In this document: in pieces, positions 1-7,764 of the stretch
How positions within the stretch are numbered: position 1 is the first letter of the stretch
How the letters are laid out: each line of letters opens with the position of its first letter
From: an uncultured Brevundimonas sp.
Lineage (GTDB): Bacteria; Pseudomonadota; Alphaproteobacteria; Caulobacterales; Caulobacteraceae
Assembly (NCBI RefSeq): GCF_943913055.1
Contig: NZ_CALTWS010000050.1
Location: 1-14,209 of the forward strand
Direction of reading: 5' to 3'
Length of the DNA: 14,209 bases
Notes under the pieces: model-generated
What the model was told of the DNA's origin: nothing
Database searches by the model: none
Seen by the model: only the letters and a program-made list of their open reading frames with translations
Made by a program: the position numbers and the translations under genes

Positions 1-64
1 CGCCGAGGACCGCGGCCGTCATGGCCAGTCCGCTGATCGTCTGGATCGTGTGGGGGCGGGTCAT
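1..64 (-). CDS. N-terminus of a divergent, probably exported protein (partial)
   Basis: The minus strand read from 64 gives an open frame to the window edge that begins MTRPHTIQTISGLAMTAAVL. A short polar start followed by a hydrophobic Ala/Leu/Met stretch looks like a signal peptide or membrane anchor. A good Shine-Dalgarno GGAG lies at 74-71 with six bases to the ATG, which supports both the start and the reality of the gene. Only 21 codons are visible, so no family can be named. It is transcribed away from feoA and would share the intergenic region 65-213. That it is exported is inference from the hydrophobic stretch alone; the cleavage site would lie outside the window. Confidence 0.5.
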   Translation of the reverse strand, partial: MTRPHTIQTISGLAMTAAVLG

Positions 65-139
65 GTCGGTCTCCGGAGCGATCTGCCGGTGATACCGCAA
101 CCGGACGAACCGACAAGCACCTGCGGCACCGCGTCGGGG

Positions 140-167
140 TGGACGTGGCCCCGTCGCGCCTGATAAT
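140..167 (+). promoter_or_regulatory. Candidate sigma-70-type promoter of feoAB
   Basis: TGGACG at 140-145 (4/6 to TTGACA) and GATAAT at 162-167 (5/6 to TATAAT) are separated by 16 bases and lie about 45 bases before feoA. The elements were found by eye and the -35 is weak. The -10 falls inside the candidate Fur site, the arrangement expected for repression of iron uptake under iron sufficiency. Confidence 0.35.
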
Positions 168-175
168 CACTGTCA
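161..175 (+). promoter_or_regulatory. Candidate Fur-type operator upstream of feoAB
   Basis: TGATAATCACTGTCA is a 7-1-7 imperfect inverted repeat: the left arm TGATAAT matches the reverse complement of the right arm (TGACAGT) at 5 of 7 positions, and the left half matches the classical Fur half-site core. It overlaps the candidate -10 element. Fur control of feoAB is well established in many proteobacteria; that this site is used is inference. Confidence 0.4.
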
Positions 176-213
176 ACTGAAGGCGCGTCAGCGTCCCCGT
201 CGCCAGAGTGCTC

Positions 214-489
214 ATGCCCCAACCCTCAAAACTCAGTCAGGCCCGTCCGGGCGACCGCGGCGTCATCATCAAGGTCGGCGAACATTGCCATCATCAGGAC
301 CATGCGCTGGAGCTGGAGCGTCGTCTGCTGGAGCTGGGCTTCGTGGAGGGCGCGACCGTGGAGCTGTTGCACGAGGGCCTGTTCGGGCGAGACCCCATCG
401 CCATGAAGGTCGACGACATGCGCGTCGCCCTGCGTCGGCATGAGGCCGCCAGCATCACCGTTCAGCTCGACAACGCGGTGGCCGCCTGA
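214..489 (+). CDS. feoA: FeoA, ferrous iron transport accessory protein
   Basis: FeoA is a small cytoplasmic SH3-like protein that assists the FeoB iron transporter. The protein shows the family pattern: an N-terminal strand (RPGDRGVIIKVG), the helix ERRLLELGFVEGATVELL, a DPIAMKV strand and a final LRRHEAASITV strand. I place the start at ATG 214, with a weak AGAG at 205-208; a GTG in frame at 208 would add two residues and has no better ribosome site. At 91 residues it is slightly longer than the usual 75-85, because of a His/Cys-rich insertion (GEHCHHQDH) just before the conserved helix. Its TGA overlaps the ATG of feoB by one base, so the two are surely co-expressed. Identity is secure from sequence pattern and context. 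Confidence 0.93.
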   Translation: MPQPSKLSQARPGDRGVIIKVGEHCHHQDHALELERRLLELGFVEGATVELLHEGLFGRDPIAMKVDDMRVALRRHEAASITVQLDNAVAA

Positions 490-2357
490 TGGATATGGCG
501 GTGCGTGCGGCGCGGATCGCGCTGGTCGGTAATCCCAACAGCGGCAAGACGGCCCTGTTCAACGCCCTGACCGGGGCGCACCAGAAGGTGGCCAACTACG
601 CGGGCGTGACCGTCGAGCGCAAGGAGGGCCTGATCCGCGCGACCGGCGGCCGGACGCTGTCGGTGCTGGACCTGCCCGGCACCTATTCCCTGCGCGCCCG
701 CAGCCCGGACGAGGAGGTCACGCGCGACGCCGTCCTGGGCAAGCTGGTCGGTGAGGCCGAGCCGGATGTCGTGGTCTGCGTCGCCGATGCGACCAACCTG
801 CGGCTGGTCCTTCGTCTGGCGCTGGAGCTGAAGGCCGTCGGGCGGCCCATGATCCTGGCCGTCAACATGTATGACATCGCCCAGCGTCAGGGCCTTCGCA
901 TCGATCTGGAGGGCCTGTCGCGTGAGCTGGGCGTGCCGGTGGTGACCACGACCGCGACACGTCGCCGGGGGATTCCCGAACTGGTCGCTGCGATCGAGGA
1001 GACGCTGGGCAAGGCCGCGCCCGGCCAGAACGCGTGGTCCGCGCCCGATGCCTCGGGCCTGCGCGCCAACGCCCGCGAGGCCGAGCGGATCATGAAGGCC
1101 TACGTCAAGCCGCCGGAGCAGCCCGATACGCTGACCGGCCGGATCGATGGCGTCCTGCTGCACCCCGTGGCGGGTCTGGTGATTCTGACGGCCCTGCTGT
1201 TCGTGATGTTCCAGGCGGTCTTCACCTGGGCCACGCCGCTGATGGACGGGATCGAGGCCCTGCTGGGCGGTCTGGGGGCCTGGGTCGCCACCGTCATGCC
1301 CGACACCATCTGGCAGAGCCTGATCGTCGACGGTCTGATTTCGGGCGTCGGCAGCGTGCTGGTCTTCCTGCCGCAGATCCTGATCCTGTTCCTGTTCATC
1401 ATCGTGCTGGAGGACCTGGGCTATATGGCCCGGGCGGCCTTCCTGCTGGACCGCATCATGGGATTTGCGGGCCTGCACGGGCGGGCCTTCATCCCCCTGC
1501 TGTCCAGCGTGGCCTGCGCCATTCCCGGCGTGATGGCGGCGCGGGTGATCGACAACAAGCGCGATCGCCTGACCACCATCATGGTCGCGCCTTTGATGAC
1601 CTGTTCGGCGCGGATTCCGGTCTACACCCTGATCATCGGGGCCTTCATTCCGAACGAGACGGTCTGGGGCTTTCTGAGCCTGCAAGGCCTGGTCATGTTC
1701 GGCCTATATGTGGCCGGGATCGTCAGCGCCCTGGTCGTGTCCTTCGTCATCCGGCGCATCTTCTGGCGCGGCGCGGTCGAGCCCTTCATGATGGAACTGC
1801 CGGCCTATAAGCTGCCGGACATCAAGAGCGTGCTGTTCAATCTATGGCTTCGCGCCCGGATATTCATCGAGCGGGCGGGGCGGATCATCCTGCCGCTGAT
1901 GATCATCGTCTGGGCCCTGTCGACCTTCCCCTATCCGCCCGAGGGCGCGACCGATCCGGCCATCGACTATTCCTTCGCCGGCATGATCGGCAAGGCGCTG
2001 GAGCCCATCTTCGCCCCCATTGGCTTCAACTGGCAGATGGTCATCGCCCTGATCCCCGGTATGGCGGCGCGTGAAGTGGCCGTGGCCGCCCTGGGCACCG
2101 TCTATGCGGTCGCCGATCCGGAGAGCGCGACCAGCCTGCTGGGCGTCACCCTGGCGGCGCAGTGGTCGCTGGCAACGGGCCTGGCCTTTCTGGCTTGGTA
2201 CATCTTCGCGCCCCAGTGCGTGGCGACCCTGGGCGTGGTGCGACGCGAGACCAACTCCCTGAAGTGGACATGGGCCATGATCGTCTACATGTTCGCCCTG
2301 GCCTATCTGGCGGCATTCGTCACCTATCGCGTGGCGCTGGCCTTGGGTGGTGGTTAG
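489..2357 (+). CDS. feoB: FeoB, ferrous iron transporter with GTPase domain
   Basis: FeoB carries Fe2+ across the inner membrane. The N-terminal GTPase has G1 GNPNSGKT (14-21), switch I around Thr41 (YAGVTVERKEG), G3 DLPG (61-64), G4 NMYD (126-129) and a G5-like region near 153-161. A helical linker runs to about 217, then hydrophobic helices fill the remainder. The two conserved Gate motifs are present: one around VACAIPGVMAAR with its Cys, one at TCSARIPVY. The length of 622 residues fits the compact FeoB type without the C-terminal extension of the 773-residue E. coli protein. The start overlaps the feoA stop as TGATG; an in-frame ATG two codons further is also possible. No feoC-like gene follows. 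Regulation is probably through the promoter before feoA. Confidence 0.96.
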   Translation: MDMAVRAARIALVGNPNSGKTALFNALTGAHQKVANYAGVTVERKEGLIRATGGRTLSVLDLPGTYSLRARSPDEEVTRDAVLGKLVGEAEPDVVVCVADATNLRLVLRLALELKAVGRPMILAVNMYDIAQRQGLRIDLEGLSRELGVPVVTTTATRRRGIPELVAAIEETLGKAAPGQNAWSAPDASGLRANAREAERIMKAYVKPPEQPDTLTGRIDGVLLHPVAGLVILTALLFVMFQAVFTWATPLMDGIEALLGGLGAWVATVMPDTIWQSLIVDGLISGVGSVLVFLPQILILFLFIIVLEDLGYMARAAFLLDRIMGFAGLHGRAFIPLLSSVACAIPGVMAARVIDNKRDRLTTIMVAPLMTCSARIPVYTLIIGAFIPNETVWGFLSLQGLVMFGLYVAGIVSALVVSFVIRRIFWRGAVEPFMMELPAYKLPDIKSVLFNLWLRARIFIERAGRIILPLMIIVWALSTFPYPPEGATDPAIDYSFAGMIGKALEPIFAPIGFNWQMVIALIPGMAAREVAVAALGTVYAVADPESATSLLGVTLAAQWSLATGLAFLAWYIFAPQCVATLGVVRRETNSLKWTWAMIVYMFALAYLAAFVTYRVALALGGG

Positions 2358-2456
2358 CCCTCGAAGCTGAATATCGGTCGGTAAAACAGACGCTAAGCGA
2401 TTGCGTCTCTCGTAACGCCGGGTAAGGTCCGTCACCCGCTTCTGAAGGACTGTCCC

Positions 2457-5291
2457 ATGCGTCTTCGTGCCGTCTCCGTCGCCGCCATCCTGGCCGTCAT
2501 CTCGCCTGCTACAGCCATTGCTCAGAGTGCGGCCGCACCGACGGAAAGCGCCGCGAGCCAAGCGGCTCAACTGCGCGCCGCGCCGGTGGCCGACTTGGTT
2601 TCCGAGGTCAATATCCCATGGAAGCGCTCCCAGCTGGACAACGGCCTGACTGTCATCGTGCACGAAGATCGCAAGGCACCGGTCGTCGCCGTCTCCGTCT
2701 GGTATAACGTCGGCTCCAAGGACGAGCCGGCGGGCTCCACCGGCTTTGCCCACCTGTTTGAACACCTGATGTTCGGTGGTTCGGAGAACGCGCCGGGCAG
2801 CTATCTGGGCCGGATGCGCAATCTGGGGCCGTCGAACCTGAACGGCACGACCTGGTTCGACCGCACCAACTATTTCCAGACGGTGCCGACCCCGGCGCTG
2901 GAACAGGCCCTGTTCCTGGAAAGCGACCGCATGGGCTATCTGCTGGGCGAGGTCGATCAGGAGGTGCTCGACCTGCAGCGTGGCGTCGTTCAGAACGAGA
3001 AGCGTCAGGGCGACAACCAGCCCTATGGCCTGTTCGAATATGCGCAGTTGGAGGCGCTGTTCCCTGAAGGCCATCCCTACCGCCACTCCACCATCGGCTC
3101 GATGGCTGATCTGGATGCTGCCAGTCTGGAGACCGTTCGGAACTGGTTCCGCGACAACTATGGCCCGAACAATGCGGTGGTCGTCCTGTCGGGCGACATC
3201 GACGAGGCGACGGCGCGGACCCTGATGGATCGCTACTTCGGCAAGATTCCGCGTGGGCCGGTGAATACGCCGGCCGAGGCCGACGTGCCGACCCTGGCCG
3301 CGCCGATCGTGGCGACGATGCATGACCGGGTGGCCAATACCCGCCTGACGCGCAGCTGGGCCGTGCCCGGCATGCTGAGCGACGATGCCGTCCCTCTGTC
3401 GGTTGCGGCGTCGGTGCTGGGCGGGTTGGCCTCCTCGCGGCTGGATAATCAGCTGGTCCGTGGCGAGCAGTCAGCCGTTTCGGTGTCGGCTTCCATGTCC
3501 GAGTTTCACCGGGTCGGCATCTTCGACATTTCGGTGGATGTGAAGCCGGGCCAGGACGCCGCCGAGGTGGGACGTCGCTTGGACGCCATCATCGCCGACT
3601 TCATCGCCAATGGTCCGACCGAGGAAGAGGTTGCCCGCGTCGCCACACGCTACGTGTCCAGCCGCATTCAGGGTCTGGAGCAGGTCAACGGCAAGGCCAA
3701 TGTCCTGGCCGAGGGTCAGCTGTATGCCGGCGATCCCGATTTCTACAAGAAGGAGCTGGAGGCCTATGCCTCGGTCACCCCGGCCGAAGTCAGGACGGCC
3801 ATGCAGCGCTGGCTGACGCGTCCGGTCTTCGACATGACCATCGCGCCGGGCGAGCGTGAAGCCTATGTCGAGTCCGCGGCGACGCCCTCGGGTGCGACGC
3901 CCGTGCCGGCCGCTGAGATCCAGCGCGTGGCCCGCGATCCGATGCCGACGATCGGCCAGGTGCCCGACCTGGAGTTCCCGGCCGTCGAGCGCACGACCCT
4001 GTCTAACGGCGTCAAGGTCGTTTACGCCCAGGTCGATACCGTTCCTGTGACGCGCGTGGGCATCGACTTCGACGCAGGCTACGCGGCCGACAGCGCCGAT
4101 CGCCTGGGCGCCCAGGCCATGATGCTGGACCTGCTGGACGAAGGCACCACAAGCCGCGACGCCAATCAACTTGCCGAGGAGGAAGAGCGTCTGGGGGCCT
4201 CGATCAACGTCGGGGCGTCGATAGACCGGACCTCGGCGGACCTGTCCGTCGTCACCGCCAACCTGACGCCGTCGCTGACGCTGCTGGCCGATGTCGTGCG
4301 CAACCCTGCCTTCGCCCCGTCGGAAGTGGAGCGTATCCGCGCCGCGCGTCTGTCGGGTCTGGCCAGCGAACGGACCAATCCGGGAGCCATTGCCGCGCGC
4401 GCCCTGCCGCCGCTGATCTATGGTGCGGACAGCCCCTATGGCCGGTCCTTCACAGGCTCGGGCGATGAGGCCAGCCTGACGGCCCTGACCCGGGACGATC
4501 TGGTCGCCACCCATGCCGCTTGGGTCCGCCCTGACAATGCGACGATCTTCGTCGTGTCGGATCTTCCGCTGTCGCAGGTCACGCCGCAGCTGGAAGCGGC
4601 CTTCGGCGACTGGCGGGCCCCCGCGGCACCCAAGGGCACCAAGGACTTCGCCGCGACCGTTCCGGCAACGACCAGCCGTATCGTCCTGATCGACCGCCCG
4701 CAGTCGCCGCAATCGCTGATCTACGGTGGGGCCGTGCTACCGGTGTCGGGGACGGACGATCTGCTGGCGCTGAATGCCGCCAATGTCACCCTGGGTTCGG
4801 ACTTCCTGTCGCGCATCAACTCCGACCTGCGCGAGACCAAGGGCTGGTCCTATGGCGTGCGGGGCGGGGTGACGCCGCTGGAGCATCGCGTGCCCTATAT
4901 CGTCAACGCTCCGGTCCAGGCCAACCGCACGGGTGAGTCGATCGCCGCCCTGATCGCCCAGTACGACCGCTTCCTGCAAACCGATGGCGTCACGCCTTCG
5001 GAGCTGGAGCGGACGATCAACGGCAACACCCGGTCGCTGGCGGGCGGCTTTGAGACCTCGGGTGCCATCCTGGGGGCTCTGCGTTCCAACGCTCTGTATG
5101 GTCGCCCGGACGATTATCAGGCCACCCTGGCCAGCCGCACCCGTGCCTTGACCGCTGAGCAGCTGGATGCCGAAGCGCGCCGCATCATCCAGCCCGATCA
5201 GTTCGTCTGGGTCGTGGTGGGTGACGCCTCAGTCGTACGGCCTCAGCTGGAAGCGCTGGGCCTGCCGGTCGAGGAACGGTCGATCCAGTAG
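2457..5291 (+). CDS. Exported M16 family zinc metallopeptidase (pitrilysin/insulinase-like, two-domain)
   Basis: Predicted periplasmic peptidase of 944 residues. A signal peptide (MRLRAVSVAAILAVISPATAIAQ) has a likely cleavage after about residue 23. The first M16 half carries the inverted zinc motif HLFEH (99-103) and a downstream Glu in QNEKRQ (Glu181), the expected third zinc ligand, so it should be active. The second half, from about 505, lacks HxxEH but keeps the arginine/tyrosine signature LRETKGWSYGVRGG typical of the inactive partner domain that helps form the substrate chamber. Family members degrade peptides and small protein fragments; the natural substrate is unknown. AAGGA at 2445-2449, seven bases before the ATG, supports this start. 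It lies 99 bases after feoB and is probably transcribed separately. Confidence 0.92.
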   Translation: MRLRAVSVAAILAVISPATAIAQSAAAPTESAASQAAQLRAAPVADLVSEVNIPWKRSQLDNGLTVIVHEDRKAPVVAVSVWYNVGSKDEPAGSTGFAHLFEHLMFGGSENAPGSYLGRMRNLGPSNLNGTTWFDRTNYFQTVPTPALEQALFLESDRMGYLLGEVDQEVLDLQRGVVQNEKRQGDNQPYGLFEYAQLEALFPEGHPYRHSTIGSMADLDAASLETVRNWFRDNYGPNNAVVVLSGDIDEATARTLMDRYFGKIPRGPVNTPAEADVPTLAAPIVATMHDRVANTRLTRSWAVPGMLSDDAVPLSVAASVLGGLASSRLDNQLVRGEQSAVSVSASMSEFHRVGIFDISVDVKPGQDAAEVGRRLDAIIADFIANGPTEEEVARVATRYVSSRIQGLEQVNGKANVLAEGQLYAGDPDFYKKELEAYASVTPAEVRTAMQRWLTRPVFDMTIAPGEREAYVESAATPSGATPVPAAEIQRVARDPMPTIGQVPDLEFPAVERTTLSNGVKVVYAQVDTVPVTRVGIDFDAGYAADSADRLGAQAMMLDLLDEGTTSRDANQLAEEEERLGASINVGASIDRTSADLSVVTANLTPSLTLLADVVRNPAFAPSEVERIRAARLSGLASERTNPGAIAARALPPLIYGADSPYGRSFTGSGDEASLTALTRDDLVATHAAWVRPDNATIFVVSDLPLSQVTPQLEAAFGDWRAPAAPKGTKDFAATVPATTSRIVLIDRPQSPQSLIYGGAVLPVSGTDDLLALNAANVTLGSDFLSRINSDLRETKGWSYGVRGGVTPLEHRVPYIVNAPVQANRTGESIAALIAQYDRFLQTDGVTPSELERTINGNTRSLAGGFETSGAILGALRSNALYGRPDDYQATLASRTRALTAEQLDAEARRIIQPDQFVWVVVGDASVVRPQLEALGLPVEERSIQ

Positions 5292-5309
5292 AGTTTGGAG
5301 TTTCCGGTT

Positions 5310-5343
5310 TTCGACGATCCGGCCTCGGGGTCGGGTCGTCGAA
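5310..5343. terminator. Strong GC-rich hairpin between the M16 peptidase gene and tRNA-Thr
   Basis: Bases 5310-5324 pair with 5329-5343 over 15 positions (eight outer pairs TTCGACGA/TCGTCGAA are perfect, two inner pairs are G-T), leaving the four-base loop TCGG. It lies 19 bases after the M16 stop and 10 bases past the encoded tRNA 3' end, so it can serve both converging transcripts. There is no T-run after the stem on either strand, so it is not a textbook intrinsic terminator; it could act with Rho, or stabilise RNA ends. Confidence 0.5.
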
Positions 5344-5353
5344 GCGGAGGCGA

Positions 5354-5429
5354 TGGTGCCGGCTGCAGGAATCGAACCCGCGACATCCAGTTTACAAAAC
5401 TGGCGCTCTACCAACTGAGCTAAGCCGGC
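5354..5429 (-). tRNA. tRNA-Thr (anticodon TGT)
   Basis: Read on the minus strand, the gene starts with acceptor arm GCCGGCT at 5429-5423, paired with AGCCGGC at 5364-5358, followed by discriminator A and an encoded CCA at 5356-5354. The D arm has AGCTCAGTTGGTAGAGC. The anticodon stem CCAGT/ACTGG closes the seven-base loop TTTGTAA, giving anticodon TGT at 5396-5394, which reads ACA and other threonine codons of the ACN box. The T arm contains GGTTCGATTCC; its stem has one G-T pair. All arms pair, so the gene looks intact. It stands alone, opposite in direction to its neighbours. Confidence 0.97.
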
Positions 5430-5449
5430 GTCCGCTTGACGCGGCGGCC

Positions 5450-5478
5450 CTTATGATGGCGCAAGGGCTGGAACGCAA
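5450..5478 (-). promoter_or_regulatory. Candidate promoter of tRNA-Thr
   Basis: On the minus strand TTGCGT (5478-5473) and CATAAG (5455-5450, 4/6 to TATAAT) are 17 bases apart, and the -10 ends 20 bases before the tRNA 5' end. Spacing and position fit, but the hexamers are weak and were found by eye. Confidence 0.3.
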
Positions 5479-5490
5479 GCCGGGGTTTTC

Positions 5491-5844
5491 ATGCCGCTGT
5501 CATTCGCCCACATCGCGCCGGTCCTGATGCTGGTCGCGTCGAACATCTTCATGACCTTTGCCTGGTACGGCCATCTGAAGTTCGGGTCCAAGCCGCTGTG
5601 GCTGGTGGTCATCGTCAGCTGGGGCATCGCCTTGTTCGAATACTGTCTGGCGGTGCCGGCCAATCGCATCGGACACGCGGTCTATTCGACGGCGGAACTG
5701 AAGACGATGCAGGAGGTGATCACCCTGATAGTGTTCGCCGTCTTCTCGGTCAGCTTTCTGGGCGAGAAGCTGACGATGAACCATGCGGTGGGGTTCGTCC
5801 TGATCATCGCCGGGGCGTGGTTCATCTTTCGGGGGCCACTGTAG
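5491..5844 (+). CDS. DUF486 family small membrane protein (DMT-like)
   Basis: A 117-residue inner membrane protein with four predicted helices: about 9-26 (LMLVASNIFMTFAWYGHL), 36-55 (LWLVVIVSWGIALFEYCLAV), 70-91 and 96-114. The lengths and the AVPANRIG segment after helix 2 match the DUF486 family, usually grouped with the drug/metabolite transporter superfamily and resembling one half of an EamA-type transporter. Function and substrate are unknown; dimerisation is likely by analogy with small four-helix DMT proteins. The ATG at 5491 has only a weak GGGG (5482-5485) five bases upstream. Nothing in the neighbourhood suggests a shared pathway: it stands between a tRNA on the other strand and the fcs-like gene, which has its own leader. 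Confidence 0.85.
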   Translation: MPLSFAHIAPVLMLVASNIFMTFAWYGHLKFGSKPLWLVVIVSWGIALFEYCLAVPANRIGHAVYSTAELKTMQEVITLIVFAVFSVSFLGEKLTMNHAVGFVLIIAGAWFIFRGPL

Positions 5845-5905
5845 TCATCCGCGACAATCCGGTCCGTCAACGCAATTGACCTGAGCGCACTCTGACGTGA
5901 AGCTG

Positions 5906-5932
5906 CCTTGAGACATCGCAGAAGTGTCAAGG
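5906..5932. promoter_or_regulatory. 27-bp inverted repeat overlapping the fcs-like ribosome site (candidate operator)
   Basis: Arms CCTTGAGACAT (5906-5916) and AAGTGTCAAGG (5922-5932) are inverted repeats matching at 9 of 11 positions around the spacer CGCAG. The right arm ends in the ribosome site of the fcs-like gene (GGGAGAGG, 5931-5938). Genes for hydroxycinnamate activation are commonly repressed by MarR-type proteins bound to such palindromes; no regulator gene is in the window, so the assignment is inference. The same arms could also fold in mRNA close to the ribosome site. Confidence 0.4.
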
Positions 5933-5942
5933 GAGAGGTTTC

Positions 5943-7763
5943 ATGGACGTATCGACGGCCCCCTGGCGTGAGGCGGAACTTCTGCCTGTCGATCTGGATG
6001 TGAAGGTTGAGGGCGGTACCTATCGCATCGCCTCTCGCACCCCACTGAAGGATCACGATTTCAACATGCCGCGGGCCTTTGCCCAGGTGGCTTCGCGACA
6101 GCCGAAGGCTCCGGCCCTGCATCGTCGCGAAGGAGGGACGGGTGACTGGCGGACGGTCTCCTACAGCGAGCTGAAGCGTCAGTGCGACGGCGTGACCCAA
6201 TGGTTGCTGGATCAGGGCGTTACTGGGCCCGTGCTGATGATGGGCGCAAACTCTCCGGCGATGGCGGCCTTTCTTTTCGGGACGCTGGCGTCACCCGCAA
6301 TCAGCGCGCCGGTAAGCCCCCTGCTGGCCTTGGTGGGCGGAGATTTGGGTCGGTTACGGCATGTATTGTCGCTTGTTCAGCCTGCCGTCGTCTTCATCGA
6401 GGATGCACGCGCGGTGGCGGCGGCGATTGACGGGCTGGATCTGGGCGATGCCATCGTGGTTACCGGCACGCCGGAGGTGCTGAGCCGCGAAACGGTCACG
6501 CTCCAAACCGTACTGGAGACCGAGCCGACCGCGGCGATTCAGGCCAGTATCGAGGGTTTGAAGCCGGAGAAGATCGTCCAGTACATGCTGACCTCGGGCT
6601 CGACCGGCCTGCCCAAGGCGGTGGCGGCCACACTGGGAAACCTGGCGGCCAATACGGCCTCGGGCGGACAGCTGACGCGGCTGAACTGGACAGAGAAGGT
6701 TCTGAACTGGATGCCGTGGCACCATGTGGCGGGAGCGGCGGTCTTGCGGGCAACGCTGCTGTCGGGCGGCGAGTTCTATATCGACGATGGCAAGCCGATG
6801 CCCGGATTGTTTGACCTGTCGATCCGCAACCTCAAGGCGCAGCCGGTGCAGTACTACGTCAATGTCCCGCTGGGCTATGCGCTTCTGGCCGATGCGCTGG
6901 AGGCGGATGCGGACCTGCGACGGATGTTCTTTTCCGAGCTGCGGATCATGCTGTTCGGCGGCGCGGCCCTGGCCCAGCCCGTGATGGATCGCATCCAGGC
7001 GATGGCGGTCGCTGAGACGGGGCACCGAATCCTGATGCCCTCGGCATATGGCGCGACCGAGACGACGTCCGGCATCATGGCGGGCTATGAATACACCGAT
7101 CGGGTCAGCCTGGGGCTGCCCCTGCCCGGGACGACGATCAAGCTGGTGCCGCATGATCATCGCTATGAACTTCGTGTCGCAGGGCCCAGCGTCACGGCGG
7201 GTTATCTGGACGATCCCGTACGCAACGCCCAGATCTTTGACGAAGAGGGCTTCTATCGCTCTGGCGATCTGGTGACCTTCGTCGATCCTGCGGACCCGAA
7301 GCGCGGCATCGCCTTCGCCGGGCGGGCGGCGGAGGAGTTCAAGCTGGACTCCGGCGTATGGGTCTCGGGTGGGGCCGTTCGGGATGCGGCGCTGAAGACG
7401 CTGTCGCCGCTGATCGCCGAGGTGGCGGTGTGCGACGACAACCGGCCCTATCTGGGACTGCTGGCCTGGCCGTCGCCGGACGGGGTGGCCCGGGAACTGG
7501 GCGTGCCGGTCGCCGAAGCGCTGCAGTCCGGGGTGCTGTCAGCGGCGCTGAAGGCGAGGCTGAAGACGCACAATGCGAGCCAGCAAGGTGGCAGCAGTCG
7601 CATCGCACGCCTCGGCCTGCTGCTGACGCCGCCTGATCCCAATGCGCACGAGCTGTCGGACAAGGGGACGGTCAACCGGCGCGCCGTGCTGGACAATCGG
7701 CCGGGCGATCTGGAAGCCCTCTATGCCGACCCGCCGGGTCCGCTGGTCGTGGTGGTCGACTAG
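5943..7763 (+). CDS. fcs: Feruloyl-CoA synthase-like AMP-forming CoA ligase
   Basis: A 606-residue acyl-adenylate enzyme that would activate an aryl-propenoic acid (ferulate, coumarate or caffeate type) with ATP and CoA. Core motifs are the P-loop TSGSTGLPK (217-225), YGATET (369-374), the ribose-binding Asp in SGDLV (442), a divergent hinge GRAAEEFKLDSGVWVS (460-475) and a C-terminal Lys574 in LSDKGTVNRRAVL. The last two, together with PVSPLLAL, WMPWHHVAG and FYIDDGKP, are the signatures I know from bacterial Fcs proteins rather than general acyl-CoA ligases, and the length fits Fcs (about 600-630). The start is supported by GGGAGAGG at 5931-5938. The gene is monocistronic, and its stop lies one base from the stop of the convergent thioesterase gene. 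Exact substrate is not proven; no enoyl-CoA hydratase/aldolase gene is adjacent. Confidence 0.8.
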   Translation: MDVSTAPWREAELLPVDLDVKVEGGTYRIASRTPLKDHDFNMPRAFAQVASRQPKAPALHRREGGTGDWRTVSYSELKRQCDGVTQWLLDQGVTGPVLMMGANSPAMAAFLFGTLASPAISAPVSPLLALVGGDLGRLRHVLSLVQPAVVFIEDARAVAAAIDGLDLGDAIVVTGTPEVLSRETVTLQTVLETEPTAAIQASIEGLKPEKIVQYMLTSGSTGLPKAVAATLGNLAANTASGGQLTRLNWTEKVLNWMPWHHVAGAAVLRATLLSGGEFYIDDGKPMPGLFDLSIRNLKAQPVQYYVNVPLGYALLADALEADADLRRMFFSELRIMLFGGAALAQPVMDRIQAMAVAETGHRILMPSAYGATETTSGIMAGYEYTDRVSLGLPLPGTTIKLVPHDHRYELRVAGPSVTAGYLDDPVRNAQIFDEEGFYRSGDLVTFVDPADPKRGIAFAGRAAEEFKLDSGVWVSGGAVRDAALKTLSPLIAEVAVCDDNRPYLGLLAWPSPDGVARELGVPVAEALQSGVLSAALKARLKTHNASQQGGSSRIARLGLLLTPPDPNAHELSDKGTVNRRAVLDNRPGDLEALYADPPGPLVVVVD

Positions 7764-7764
7764 A

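Noticed and set aside
2388..2408. Possible feoB terminator, AGACGC stem with GCGTCT
   Set aside because: Only six base pairs, a nine-base loop and no T-run after it; too weak to call.
2401..2426. Promoter for the M16 gene (TTGCGT and a GGTAAG-like -10)
   Set aside because: Spacing and -10 match are both poor; cannot be supported.
462..4712. Long minus-strand open frames opposite feoB and the M16 gene (462-1685, 1842-3323, 3471-4712)
   Set aside because: Their translations are rich in Gln, Arg, His, Asp and Gly with no family motif, as expected from antisense reading of high-GC genes, and the plus-strand genes have clear motifs.
5354..5429. tRNA-Thr as an integration site of a mobile element
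   Set aside because: No integrase, no duplicated tRNA 3' end seen by eye nearby, and flanking genes look like normal chromosome.
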